A stretch of 64,000 bases of DNA from Thereva unica (Eukaryota; Arthropoda; Insecta; Diptera; Therevidae): NCBI GenBank assembly GCA_949987705.1, contig OX465282.1, positions 36,544,039-36,608,038 of the forward strand, read 5' to 3'. This document shows positions 10,640-20,317 of the stretch, piece after piece; position 1 is the stretch's first letter; every line of letters starts with the position of its first letter. Position numbers and translations under genes: made by a program. The notes below the pieces were generated by a model that was not told where the DNA came from, searched no databases, and saw only the letters and a list, made by a program, of their open reading frames with translations.

Positions 10640-10881
10640 TGTTGAAGATAATTGAAGATGAATAAATTACACGTAATGGAAACAAACAATATACTTTTAT
10701 TAATCAAGAATTCAGATACATAAACTTCACGATGTCTACAAGTCGAATATAAAAAAGACTTAACTAAGAACTAAGATAATCAAGCAAGACGGAAATGACA
10801 TCTCGAAACCATTTTTTTGATGTTACTTGTGTTGAGGCCAACTCACAATACCCTAGATGACATGTCGTTGGATACTCAACA
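10640..10881 (-). repeat. Copia-1 3' LTR
   Basis: Begins TGTTGAAG and ends CTCAACA on the plus strand, 242 bp. No difference from the other LTR was noticed by eye. Confidence 0.93.
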
Positions 10882-10889
10882 ATCACCGC

Positions 10890-13340
10890 CTATCCAAGGC
10901 ACATGTCGACTAAGCGTTCCGACGAGTCCAAAGGTTTCGTAAGTGGATCCGCAGGATTATCTCTCGTACTGATGTACGATAACTTAACTCCTCCAAATCT
11001 CATCATTTCCTGGATGAATTTGCATTTGACGGACAAATATTTTGTACGTAGTTTGGTCTTTTGGTTTTCAAGAAGTTGAATGGCTGGCGAATTGTCTGTG
11101 TACATGTTGATTGGTGTGACGATTTTATGTCCTATTTCGGTGCATAGCCGTTCAATCCAATACGACTCAGTCAATCCCATTGCCACGGCCGATAGTTCTG
11201 CTTCGCAGGTGCTAAGTGCGACGGTTCGTTGCTTCTGACTAAGCCATGAGATGATTGCGTCGCCAATTTTAATTACAACACCACTATGTGATCGGCGGTT
11301 CTCAACGTCGCCGTTGGCGAAGTCAGCATCACAATAACAATTTAGATTGTTGCCCGCTGCTGTGATGCGAAGTTTCTTCGATTTTGTGTTGAGCAAGTAT
11401 TTCAGCACATGGCACGCAGCATGCCACAGTTCAGCGGTGGGATGATGAAGAAAGCGAGTCAATTGAAATACACTTGAAGCGACGTCAGGTCGTGTGTTGG
11501 TGACATACATCAGTGATCCCAATAATTCTGCCAGTGGATATCTTGTGTCGATTGGTTGATTGAGCGTCTCATATAGATGTGTGATTCCGGATGACAGGGG
11601 TTTGGACAGTCTCGCAGGCTTTATGTTGAACCTACTAGCGATGGCTTCTATATATTCCGCTTGGTCGATGTGATATCCCTCAGAGGATTCTTTTATGTTT
11701 ATACCTAGGAATTTAGAGATTTTCCCTAAGTCCTTAATTTCGACGGATCGACGAAGCTGGGCGATTAATGCATCGATGTCTGTTTTACATCTGCCGCAGA
11801 TGAGCAAGTCATCCACGTAAACAAGGACGATCAGATTGCTCGAAAAATAAATGGATGAATCCACTTCCGCCTGCTGCAACCCGGCAGCAACCAGCAACAC
11901 GTTTAATTTGTCGTTCCAGCACTTTGATGCTTGACGTAATCCGTACAGGGACTTGTTAAGTTTCCACACTGTGTTAGGCGCATGGTAGCCCGGTGGAGGT
12001 TCGATGTACATTGACTCTTTCAGGTCTGCATATAAGAACGCGGTTTTTACGTCGCAATGGTGGATTGACCATTTTCGTTTGTATGCCACGGATAAAACGA
12101 GACGTACCAACGAGTGACTCGCAACTGGTGAGTAAGTGTCACAAAAATCAACTCCTGGGTCTTGGCTGAAGCCTTTCACTACAAATCTGGCTTTGAACCT
12201 ATCAATCGAACCATTTGTCTTGGTTTTGATTTTGTATAGCCAACGAGATTTTAATATCTTACCGTGAACATCAGTTTCTCCCACCGTATTGAACACATTT
12301 AGTTTGCTTAACTGATAAAATTCATCGTTCATCGCCTGTATCCAATCTTCTGAGTGTTCGCTCTCTATTGCCTGATTGTATGTATTTGGAACAGCAACAG
12401 TCGTAAAACACATATAATCTTGTAAATGATGAGGCAATCGAACGTTCCTTTTAGGCCGGTTATCATTAATGTCGACGTCTGGTTCAGTGTCATGCGGGGC
12501 GACAATTGTCGTTTGACTTGAATTTGACACATCGTTGACTTCTTCATGAAGCGATTGATTGTCGATGTCATCTATGGTGGCTACTATTTTTGTAATTGAT
12601 TCGTTAAGTGGCTTGGTGTTTTCTTCCTTCGTCGTATCATATAGTGTATGGTTGAACACTCGTACATTTCTTGAATATATCACGTTGCCAGTTTTCGGAT
12701 CAAGCAGTTTCAACTTATTGGGATGTTGAAATCCGACCACCATCATTTTAACTCCACGAGTTTCAAATTTATTTTGGAATTGGTTTTTCTTGACGTAGGC
12801 AACGGCGCCAAATCGATGCAGTTTTCTGTAATTAGACTCTCTGTTTAGCATTAATTTATAAGGGGTTTTACCTTGAATGACGTCTAGAGGCAAAGAATTC
12901 TGTAAAATCGTTGCATGTGTCACCGCCAAGTGCCAAAATTTAGATGGCAGGCGAGCTTCATTAATTAAACAGCGAGACATTGTTACCAGTGAACGAATCT
13001 TCCTCTCAGCTACTCCATTCGACTGCGGTGTGTGTGGTGTTGTCGTCAAGTGCTCAATGCCATGTTCATCAGTGAACATTTTTATTCTTTCATTAAGGAA
13101 TTCTCCCCCGTTGTCTGTGAAGAGTGTTTTTAACTTGTGACCCGTTTGACGTTCCGCCCAGCAGACGTAGTACAAGAAAACATTATAAAAATCCGATTTT
13201 TGCTTGATGCAGAATGTAGCACAATGACGGCTATAGTCATCTATAATCACCGCCATATATTTATCTTCGTCGACGCTAGATGGAAATGGACCACACAAAT
13301 CGGCATACACTACTTCAAGAGGTCTTGTCGTTATTGTGGG
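10890..13340 (-). CDS. Copia-1 integrase-RT-RNase H
   Basis: An open frame whose first Met is at 13310, but the frame itself is open from 13340 where it meets gag by a -1 shift. Integrase core residues are in YADLCGPF, TDNGGEF and NGVAERK (the D, D and E). RT carries the CDVKTAFLYADL and VYVDDLLI boxes with the catalytic YVDD near residue 498 of the Met-start frame. RNase H carries CDADFA, STCEAE and YTDNSPA. The C-terminus ends DNPADPLTKPLD, as expected for copia. All catalytic motifs are intact. Confidence 0.92.
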   Translation of the reverse strand, partial: PTITTRPLEVVYADLCGPFPSSVDEDKYMAVIIDDYSRHCATFCIKQKSDFYNVFLYYVCWAERQTGHKLKTLFTDNGGEFLNERIKMFTDEHGIEHLTTTPHTPQSNGVAERKIRSLVTMSRCLINEARLPSKFWHLAVTHATILQNSLPLDVIQGKTPYKLMLNRESNYRKLHRFGAVAYVKKNQFQNKFETRGVKMMVVGFQHPNKLKLLDPKTGNVIYSRNVRVFNHTLYDTTKEENTKPLNESITKIVATIDDIDNQSLHEEVNDVSNSSQTTIVAPHDTEPDVDINDNRPKRNVRLPHHLQDYMCFTTVAVPNTYNQAIESEHSEDWIQAMNDEFYQLSKLNVFNTVGETDVHGKILKSRWLYKIKTKTNGSIDRFKARFVVKGFSQDPGVDFCDTYSPVASHSLVRLVLSVAYKRKWSIHHCDVKTAFLYADLKESMYIEPPPGYHAPNTVWKLNKSLYGLRQASKCWNDKLNVLLVAAGLQQAEVDSSIYFSSNLIVLVYVDDLLICGRCKTDIDALIAQLRRSVEIKDLGKISKFLGINIKESSEGYHIDQAEYIEAIASRFNIKPARLSKPLSSGITHLYETLNQPIDTRYPLAELLGSLMYVTNTRPDVASSVFQLTRFLHHPTAELWHAACHVLKYLLNTKSKKLRITAAGNNLNCYCDADFANGDVENRRSHSGVVIKIGDAIISWLSQKQRTVALSTCEAELSAVAMGLTESYWIERLCTEIGHKIVTPINMYTDNSPAIQLLENQKTKLRTKYLSVKCKFIQEMMRFGGVKLSYISTRDNPADPLTKPLDSSERLVDMCLG

Positions 13341-14662
13341 TTTTTTTTGAATTGTGGTTTAGTAATTTTATTCTCGGCACAAATGTCACAATCCTTTATC
13401 AACTTGATCTTGAGTTCAGGCAACATCTTTTTTAACACTGCGAGTTTGTTGTTGCCTACATGACCCAGTCTCGAATGCCAGTCGTTGCCACTGTCTTCAA
13501 TCTTGGTTGTGTTAAGATATGCGATAAAAAGACCGCTTGCCACTTCTACTGTTGGAACTTTCAGTATCAATTTGTTATCTTTGAAGATGGACCATCCATC
13601 TCTATCAATTACTTGGTTATATCCTTCTTTGTGTAGCTGGGGGATAGATATCAGGTTATCTCCGTGGGGTACGTAAAATCCATTGAGTGACAGCTTTCCG
13701 CACGTGGTGTCTGCCTCGAAAGTCCCACTGTAATGTGCCACGACTGTATTATTTCCAAATACATGGATGACAATTGGTGTTTCAAGCCTAATCAGATTCG
13801 TAAATAAGGATTTTTCTTTACAATAATGATGGGATGCAGCGCTATCTAGTATCCATCCTTCTGTCATATTATGTTGTGCCATTAGGGCATTTGCTTCAAT
13901 TTTGTGCGATGTTTTGTGTCCATGATCACTTTTGTTCCTGTTGGCTGATGTAGACCTATTTTGTTGGTTCTTTAGGCGATAGCATTCGCTTCTATTGTGA
14001 TTCCTTCTTTTGCAGAATGTGCAATATTTTGTTGTAGTTTTTAACGCCATTTTGTTTGTGGAACTTGTGTTGATTGAAGAGCTTGTTTTTATGGATGCTT
14101 CGCGGGAAATCGACGGAAAAACCTTTTCAATTGACAAACATTTATCTGTGGTGGATATTTGTAGTCTCTCGGGGAGATCAAGTTTTGTTTGTGATGACAA
14201 TTGGTGAAGGACAATTAGGACGAAGCAATGTTCGGGCATTTTTAATTTTTCATCCGCCACATTGTTAATTTTATAGTAGTGGTTTTTTAATGTATTTAAA
14301 TTTTCGTCGATTTTGCTCAAGTCATTTAATTTTATGTTGAGAATTTGATTGATGACTGTCATTTGGTTGGACACCCCCGATGTTTCGTATCTAGTTAACA
14401 ATTCATGCCACACATCGTAGGCGTTGGTGTATTCTGAAATGGTGCTGGCTATTTGGTTGCTTATTGATTCTATTATCAACCCGTATGCATTTTCTTGCAT
14501 TTCATCGCCGTCGGCTAATTTTTGAACAATTGCCTTCTTACACTTATTTTTAATGAGTACGGCGAGCATTTGTACTTTCCAACCAGGGAAGTTATCGTTT
14601 CCAGTCAATTGCTCTAAACTTGATTTTCTTCCCGCCATTTTGTTTGGTTCTTGCTTGTTCAA
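13331..14662 (-). CDS. Copia-1 Gag-protease
   Basis: 443 codons. The N-terminal two thirds is a copia-type Gag (UBN2-like, with LTRYETSGVSNQMTVINQIL). A single CCHC knuckle (CTFCKRRNHNRSEC, about residue 210) binds RNA in this family. It is followed by an aspartic protease active site written DSAASHH (about residue 270) rather than the commoner DSGAS. The C-terminus contains the GAG-pre-integrase zinc region (HSRLGH, CDICAENK). The frame stops at 13331-13333 just after an A8 run. The next frame continues the same polyprotein in the -1 frame. Confidence 0.9.
   Translation of the reverse strand: MNKQEPNKMAGRKSSLEQLTGNDNFPGWKVQMLAVLIKNKCKKAIVQKLADGDEMQENAYGLIIESISNQIASTISEYTNAYDVWHELLTRYETSGVSNQMTVINQILNIKLNDLSKIDENLNTLKNHYYKINNVADEKLKMPEHCFVLIVLHQLSSQTKLDLPERLQISTTDKCLSIEKVFPSISREASIKTSSSINTSSTNKMALKTTTKYCTFCKRRNHNRSECYRLKNQQNRSTSANRNKSDHGHKTSHKIEANALMAQHNMTEGWILDSAASHHYCKEKSLFTNLIRLETPIVIHVFGNNTVVAHYSGTFEADTTCGKLSLNGFYVPHGDNLISIPQLHKEGYNQVIDRDGWSIFKDNKLILKVPTVEVASGLFIAYLNTTKIEDSGNDWHSRLGHVGNNKLAVLKKMLPELKIKLIKDCDICAENKITKPQFKKNPQ
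13340..13346 (-). promoter_or_regulatory. Candidate -1 frameshift heptamer AAAAAAC
   Basis: On the minus strand the end of gag reads A AAA AAC in the correct phase for -1 slippage. A slip here leads directly into the integrase-RT frame and avoids the gag stop three codons later. The alternative is simple loss of one A from an A9 run. Copia elements normally use one continuous frame, so mutation is at least as likely. Confidence 0.4.
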
Positions 14663-14719
14663 TTTTTAATTTTCCTAACTATGTAATTTTTCGATCAGCA
14701 GAGCTTCGTGCTGATAACG

Positions 14720-14961
14720 TGTTGAAGATAATTGAAGATGAATAAATTACACGTAATGGAAACAAACAATATACTTTTATTAATCAAGAATTCAGATACA
14801 TAAACTTCACGATGTCTACAAGTCGAATATAAAAAAGACTTAACTAAGAACTAAGATAATCAAGCAAGACGGAAATGACATCTCGAAACCATTTTTTTGA
14901 TGTTACTTGTGTTGAGGCCAACTCACAATACCCTAGATGACATGTCGTTGGATACTCAACA
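14720..14961 (-). repeat. Copia-1 5' LTR
   Basis: 242 bp, same ends as the 3' LTR. Immediately inside it (plus strand 14703-14719, GCTTCGTGCTGATAACG) the sequence resembles a tRNA-Ile anticodon arm. Priming by an internal tRNA fragment, as known for Drosophila copia with initiator tRNA-Met, is possible. The identity of the tRNA is a guess. Confidence 0.9.
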
Positions 14962-15056
14962 ATAATCACTTCTAATTTAATATCTAGCACTATTAAATTC
15001 TATCTATCGCTTTGTAATTCACTTTTAAATCACCACTTTTCACTGTTCTCTCTCAT

Positions 15057-15879
15057 TATTTGATTATATACTAAGTAGATATGGACAAACGCGAGTCAAA
15101 TTAACTTCAGGTTATGGCACCACAAGCTGGGGGCGCTAATATCGCAGGGTTTTATGCTCCGCTATATTTGGTTAGTTTCCAAAATAAACTTTCTTGTTTT
15201 TTATGTGAAAGCCCTTTGCGCATTTGAAAACAAAATCAGAAGCTGCGGCTTTGAGTTAAGTGACGGTGGATCTAAAAATAGATTTCTATGCGCTTATTCC
15301 TATTGTTTTGTTCGGGAAGGGCAAAGAGGGTGATAAAATGATGATGATTTCGTAGCCGATGGGTGAAATTTGACAATGAGGGAATAAATGAATGGGCGAG
15401 AAACTTTAATGGGAAATTTGGCAACAAACATGTTTTTATTATCTTTAGAAAAATGAAGGGATTATTTCCTTTTTCTTAGCGAAAAGGTGACAAATTTTTA
15501 GATTTGTTCTCAGGTATTTTATTAGTTCGTAGAAATTTGAAATTTTTACGGATAATTTTATTACTGTTAAGATAAATAAAATAATTTTTGTTTTTGATTT
15601 TATTTATCGTTATTTATGTGGCTTGGCCAAGTCCAACCCTCTGTACCGTTACCACCTTATGTCCTTCAAGTAAGGATGTACTAGTAAGTTTAGGTTAGTC
15701 TGGATGGTGCGTGAGTAGATGTCAATGAACCGTACGTTTGATCAGTGAGGTGTTATATGGGCTCAACAACACCAACTGTGTGTTCTCTTTATTAACAAAG
15801 GGGAGGTATGTAGTGGACCAGGGATGTCCTGAGTTGGTTAATCTTGAAAAAATGGTGCGTGTAGGTGAAAGGGGTTTAA
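15057..15879. other. Unassigned AT-rich stretch
   Basis: No gene, repeat or RNA was recognised in this 820-bp stretch. Confidence 0.5.
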
Positions 15880-16140
15880 CTTAGGTGCTACATTCCTACC
15901 GGCTTGAAGGGTATATAGAGGACCAAACGGGTGCTACCGACAATGTACCTTCTTCGTTTGGCACCTTATTCAGCTTAGCCAAGTTTGTTTTGGCTGCGTC
16001 CGCCCAGATATACGAGTTATATTCAAGGCGGAATGTATTACTTGTAGATTGTAGCCTGGACAGCTGGCTGAAGGAGGGATTAATCTCAAGCATTGATTAG
16101 CTTGTTTGACGATTTGGAATGTGATTACTCCATCACGTAT
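15880..16140 (-). pseudogene. CR1-like LINE RT fragment
   Basis: On the minus strand the protein EYNSYIWADAAKTNLAKLNK aligns with EYNSLIWGGAPITTLAWLDK of the LINE at 57005-59236, and flanking DNA (GCTACATTCCTAC, GACGATTTGGAAT) matches the same element in order. It is a 5'- and 3'-truncated relic with stops. Confidence 0.7.
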
Positions 16141-16844
16141 CTATGTATTTCGGGCATTGTTATATTTTTTGACGAAACTGGCCGAAACAGTATTCTCTAT
16201 TAGAATATCGGAATTTATTTTACATGAAAGTTTAATGATATTAGCAAGATTTTACTGTTTTGTTTTCAGATTGGATTTAACAATATTGTAATAGAGAATA
16301 GGGCCCCTGAAGATAAAATTATGTCTAAAGCGCCCAATGCACGAGCGTTCCATGCACGCCAAAACATCAATGGATGGAGCGCTCGTGTATTTCGTCCTTA
16401 AAGGTACGAATCCGCCAAGGCATTTGCACGCAGGCTTTTGAATGACGTTATAATGACGTTAAAAGGATATGTTTCAGATGTGCATAGCTGTGATATGCAC
16501 TTTCTTGGTGACGCTATTTTGCCCGCGAGCAAATGTTCGTTTGCCTTTGGTGAACTCGTACCTGTTACCGGAGACAGACTAGCATCCTTATTCCAAATTA
16601 TGATGTCAAAATGAAGTATACCCATATAAAAGATCTGAAGATGAAATGGGGTTTACGTCTTTCTGACGTCATAATCCGGATTACGTGTGATAGTCTGTCG
16701 AGGGTGTTAAGATCTCAAGAGAAGAGTCAGCCATGAGATTCTTTTCCCCCACTGAGATAAAGAGAAGGATGGTACAAGTTTTCGTAGAGATAAGAGCTCA
16801 GCTCAAGGTCTAGCCCGTGCTTGCCTTATATTGATGACGGCGTA
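16141..16844. other. Unassigned, with one short hairpin
   Basis: No gene is supported. CACGAGCG...CCATGCA near 16340 pairs with ATGGAGCGCTCGTG near 16376, forming a small stem. This stretch interrupts two pieces of the same CR1-like LINE, so it is probably an unidentified insertion. Confidence 0.45.
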
Positions 16845-16960
16845 GGAGTACGCAGGGTGTCATTGCCAAAACTATGAAGTGGGTTGGAGGGGATTGAGAG
16901 GAAATCATTAATGAATATTAGAAAGAGATCAGGTGAGACTTTGATGTTTGAATGATATGG
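16845..16960 (-). pseudogene. Second CR1-like LINE fragment
   Basis: TATGAAGTGGGTTGGAGGGG and GATCAGGTGAGA match the RT-coding DNA at about 58250-58300 of the LINE further right. The order relative to the 15880-16140 fragment is that of one LINE copy split by about 700 bp. Confidence 0.6.
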
Positions 16961-17189
16961 CCGGAAAGATGCGGCGAGTATTGCGCGAACCTTTAACCGT
17001 TGCGCCCAAAGCGGAGGGCGGGCTGCCTGATAAAGTAAACAATTACCCTTATTACATTTAAAAAATCTTTCAAAATCGGGACTCTTCTCCCTTCATTGAC
17101 GACTACCTACTCTTGAGAAATATGAAGTAGTTATAATATTTTAGTTATTTAGTTCTAATATTTTTTATTGTTTTTTATTATGGTACGCA

Positions 17190-17190
17190 A

Positions 17191-17243
<53 letters not shown>

Positions 17244-17245
17244 CG
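17190..17245. repeat. TA microsatellite at LINE 5' junction
   Basis: About 50 bp of TA repeats with one CA variant directly precede the truncated R1-clade LINE. Some R1-clade LINEs insert into simple repeats, so this may be the target, but TA repeats also occur elsewhere in the window. Confidence 0.85.
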
Positions 17246-17833
17246 CAAAAGGGCGATCTCCTGCTAGAGCTAAAGAGGGGAGATGCTAAGACCGGGGACT
17301 TAGAACAGATGGTTAAAGCATCGATTAACGGGGTGGCCGAGGTGAGAGCCAGTACAAATACGGTAGTGATCGAATGTAGAGACTTGGACGAGATCACAAC
17401 CAAGGAAGAGATGTGCGAAGCACTGAGGACCCAGCTAGGTCTGACGGTCGAGGAAAAGGATGTCCTCAGGCTAAGAGAGTCGTGGGGGCACTCAGACGGC
17501 GTTTATAAGCCTGCCTGTTGAAGCTGCGAAGAAGGCTATCACAGCAGGTAAAGTTCGAGTCGGCTGGGTGGTATGCCGAATACGGGAGCGGGTATCGCTT
17601 AAACCGTGCTTCAAATGCATGAAGTTCGGCCACATACCGAAAAACTGCAGCAGCAGCCAGGATAGAGGAAGGTGTGCCGAGGCTGCGGAAAAGAGGGTCA
17701 CAAAGTAAAGGAGTGTGACCAAGCTGCCAAAAGCCTAATTTGTAGGGAGGTAGAGGGCAGGGATAGTGGGCACGTGACCGGAGGTAGTAGATGTCCTTCG
17801 TACAAGGAGGCACTAAAAGGCAAGCGAAGATAA
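17246..17833 (+). pseudogene. R1-clade ORF1 (Gag-like), C-terminal part
   Basis: Frame one contains ECRDLDEITTKEEM, typical of R1-clade ORF1. After a shift near 17510 the protein continues in a second frame with the knuckle CFKCMKFGHIPKNC. After another shift near 17672 it runs in a third frame through CRGCGKEGHKVKEC and a partial third knuckle to a TAA at 17831. Two or three knuckles are normal for the clade. ORF1 overlaps the start of ORF2 by about 40 bp. Confidence 0.85.
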
Positions 17834-20317
17834 GGTTCATACAGATTAACTTGAACCACTGTCAAGCGGCACAAGATTTGCTGGCACAGACAGTTTTCGA
17901 GGAAAAAATCGACGTCGCAATCGTCTGCGAGCAGTATAGAAACCTGCACAGCGGCGTCTGGATAAACGATAGCAGCGGCACGTCAGCGATATGGACGTGC
18001 GGGAGCCGAGCCATGGAAGATACCATGAGAAGCCCAGAGAATGGCTTCACGCGGGCAAAAGTAGGCGGAATACACGTCTACAGCTGCTATGCGGCGCCAA
18101 GCCTGACACTAGACGATTACGAGTCGATGCTGGAAAGTTTAGCCGCCGACGCGAGCCGCCATCACCCGGTAATACTAGCGGGTGATTTCAATGCTTGGGC
18201 TGTCGAATGGGGCAGTCGACAAACGAATGCAAGAGGGCGCATACTCCTAGAAGTATTCTCGCGACTAAATGTGGTGTTGGTCATGGCGGGTGAGCGATTT
18301 GTACACGCACAGCGACCATCAAGCCATCATCTTCGAGGTAGGCCAGGGTATAGAAAAGAGGAATCCTACGTACGGAACGGCTAGAGGATGGGCCGTAAAT
18401 AAACTCGACACAGAGGTGTTCGAAGAAGTATTCCTGCATGATGCGAGGTCGGCAGGAGGTGCCAGGGAAGGGGCAGAGCGAATCGAAGATTCAGTAAAAC
18501 AGGCATGTGATGCATCCATGCCTCGGCGCGCCGGCAATCGGCAACACCCACCAAACTTCTGGTGGAACGCCGAGATCAACGAATGCCGAAGGGCCTGCCT
18601 GAAAGCGAGAAGGAGAACTCAAAAAAATCGGAACCGTCCTGATTTCGATGAACTCCTTCAGAGATATAAGGAAGCGAGGAGAAGGCTAAACAAGGCCATC
18701 GCTAGAAGTAAATCCGAGCACTTCAAAAGACTGTGCAGAGAAGCAGACTCGGCCCCCTGGGGTGGAGCCTATAAAATGGTTATGTCAGCGGTCAAGGGCA
18801 AACGCTCTCCGCCGATCACCTGCCCCGAGCTGCTCCAGAGCATTGTGTATGTCCTGTTTCCACAGAACGTACGCGCCGCCGAACTATCCACCCTTCAGGT
18901 GGACCCAGAAGAGGTACCTGCGGTGACCGCAGATGAGATTCTGGAGGCTGCAAAAAAGGTAGCCATCAATAAGGCCCCTGGCATGGATGGCATACCAAAT
19001 AAAGCGGCGAAGCTAGCAGCTTCAATAGCGCCAGACAGGTTCGCTGCAGTCTTCACAGCGTGCCTGAGAGAGGGGATCTTCCCGGAGCGATGGAAACAGC
19101 AGAAACTCGTGCTCCTACCGAAGCCGAACAAGCCTTTAGGGGATCCATCGTCCTACAGACCGATATGACTCCTTAGTTGCATAGGCAAACTTTTCGAGCG
19201 GGTGATCTGTAACAGGATTCTCCCTAGCTTCGAAAGGGCAGGCGGCCTGTCGGACAAGCAATTCGGCTTCAGAAAGGCAAGGAGGACTACTGATGCAATC
19301 AATATGGTGGTGGGCATAGCAAAAGCCGCCATAGAGAAAAATCACTGCTGCGAACTGATAACCCTCGACGTAAAAAATGCTTTCAACTCAGCGAGGTGGA
19401 GCAAAATAGTTGAGGCGTTAATCAAGCTAGGCACACCTAAGTACCTAGTGCGTGTAGTGGCCAACTACCTGCAGGGTAGGTCGCATCATTGTGATTCGGA
19501 TGATGGTCCTAAAGTGTTCGGGACAACATGCGGTGTCCCGCAAGGTTCCGTCCTGGGCCCTCTCCTATGGATCGCAATGTACAATGATGTGTTGGGGCTT
19601 CGTCTTCCAAAAGAAGCAGTGGCGATCGGGTTCGCAGATGATATCGGGGTAGTTGTCGAAGGAAAACACCCAGATGACATCGAACTGTATGCGAACGAAG
19701 CGATCTGGGAAATAAAAGCGTGGTTAGAACGCGCTGGGTTGAAGCTTGCTCAGCACAAAACTGAAGCAGTGGTGATCAGCAAACGGCGAAAGCCAGTATC
19801 CGTGAGGATCAAGGTAGGGGAACAGATCATCCACTCACAGCCCGCTCTAAGGTACCTGGGAGTGATGATCGATCGGAGGCTAAATTTCAAAGCGCACTTG
19901 GAGGGCACGGCAGACAAAGCTTCTGCGATTTGTGCAGCACTCGCAAGAATGCTGCCCAATGTTGGGGGACCTAGACCGAGTCGCCGCCTCCTCTTGGGGA
20001 GGGTGGTCAGCTCAGTCCTGCTATACGCAGCGCCAGTGTGGGCAGCAGCGTTAAACAGGACTGCAAATTGCAGGAAATGGAGGGCCGCATATAGGTTAAG
20101 TGCACTCCGCGCTTGCTGCGCGTACAGGATCACGTCCGACGATGCGGCGTGCGTGATAGCGGGGATGATTCCTGTAGATATTCTGGCGAGGGAGGGCATG
20201 CGTCTCTATGACCCAGAATATGGTAGCGGACAGCCAAGAAGGGTACGGCGGCAGATTGCGCGCTGTGAGTCCTTAAGGGAATGGCAGGGGAAATGGGACG
20301 AGTCTGTTAAGGGTCGT
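17791..20317 (+). pseudogene. R1-clade ORF2: endonuclease and RT
   Basis: The endonuclease starts around 17791 (QINLNHCQAAQDLL, CEQYRN, LAGDFNAW) and its last motif SDHQAI is in a different frame at about 18310, so a shift lies near 18270-18290. RT follows with INKAPGMDGIP and SYRPI, then a TGA at 19166-19168, then LSDKQFGFRKARRTTDAI, VPQGSVLGP and the catalytic box as GFADDI. The catalytic box has Phe before ADD, as in many LINEs. The C-terminal domain is missing because the element ends at 20317. Confidence 0.88.

Larger units (their letters stand above)
10640..14961 (-). mobile_element. Copia-1, LTR retrotransposon
   Basis: A 4322-bp element with two 242-bp LTRs that I read as identical, and a 5-bp ATAAT duplication on both sides (10635-10639, 14962-14966). 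Read on the minus strand it has LTR, gag-protease frame, integrase-RT-RNase H frame, LTR. The domain order (integrase before RT) is copia type. Identical LTRs point to a very recent insertion. The only visible lesion is the one-base frame change in an A8 run between the two frames. Confidence 0.95.
10610..15056 (-). repeat. Gypsy-family LTR fragment split by copia-1
   Basis: 10610-10639 (ACAAACACAATTCTTATAGT onward) and 14967-15056 (CACTTCTAATTTAATATCTA onward) join across the copia insertion. Together they match about 120 bp of the gypsy LTR seen at 26195-26688. It is the only trace of a gypsy copy at this site and is more diverged than the full LTRs. Confidence 0.75.
17246..20317 (+). mobile_element. 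R1-clade LINE, truncated both ends
   Basis: A 3-kb non-LTR retrotransposon fragment. Order: end of ORF1 with CCHC knuckles, then ORF2 with an APE-like endonuclease and reverse transcriptase. It is noticeably more GC-rich than its surroundings. The 5' end begins inside ORF1 next to a TA microsatellite. The 3' end stops inside ORF2, where the sequence switches at 20317/20318 to the 3' coding end of gypsy-1. Several frameshifts and one stop make it dead. Confidence 0.9.

Noticed and set aside
17466..18050. Antisense frames over the R1 LINE
   Set aside because: They are shadows of the GC-rich ORF1/ORF2 coding strand, where knuckle and endonuclease motifs are clear.
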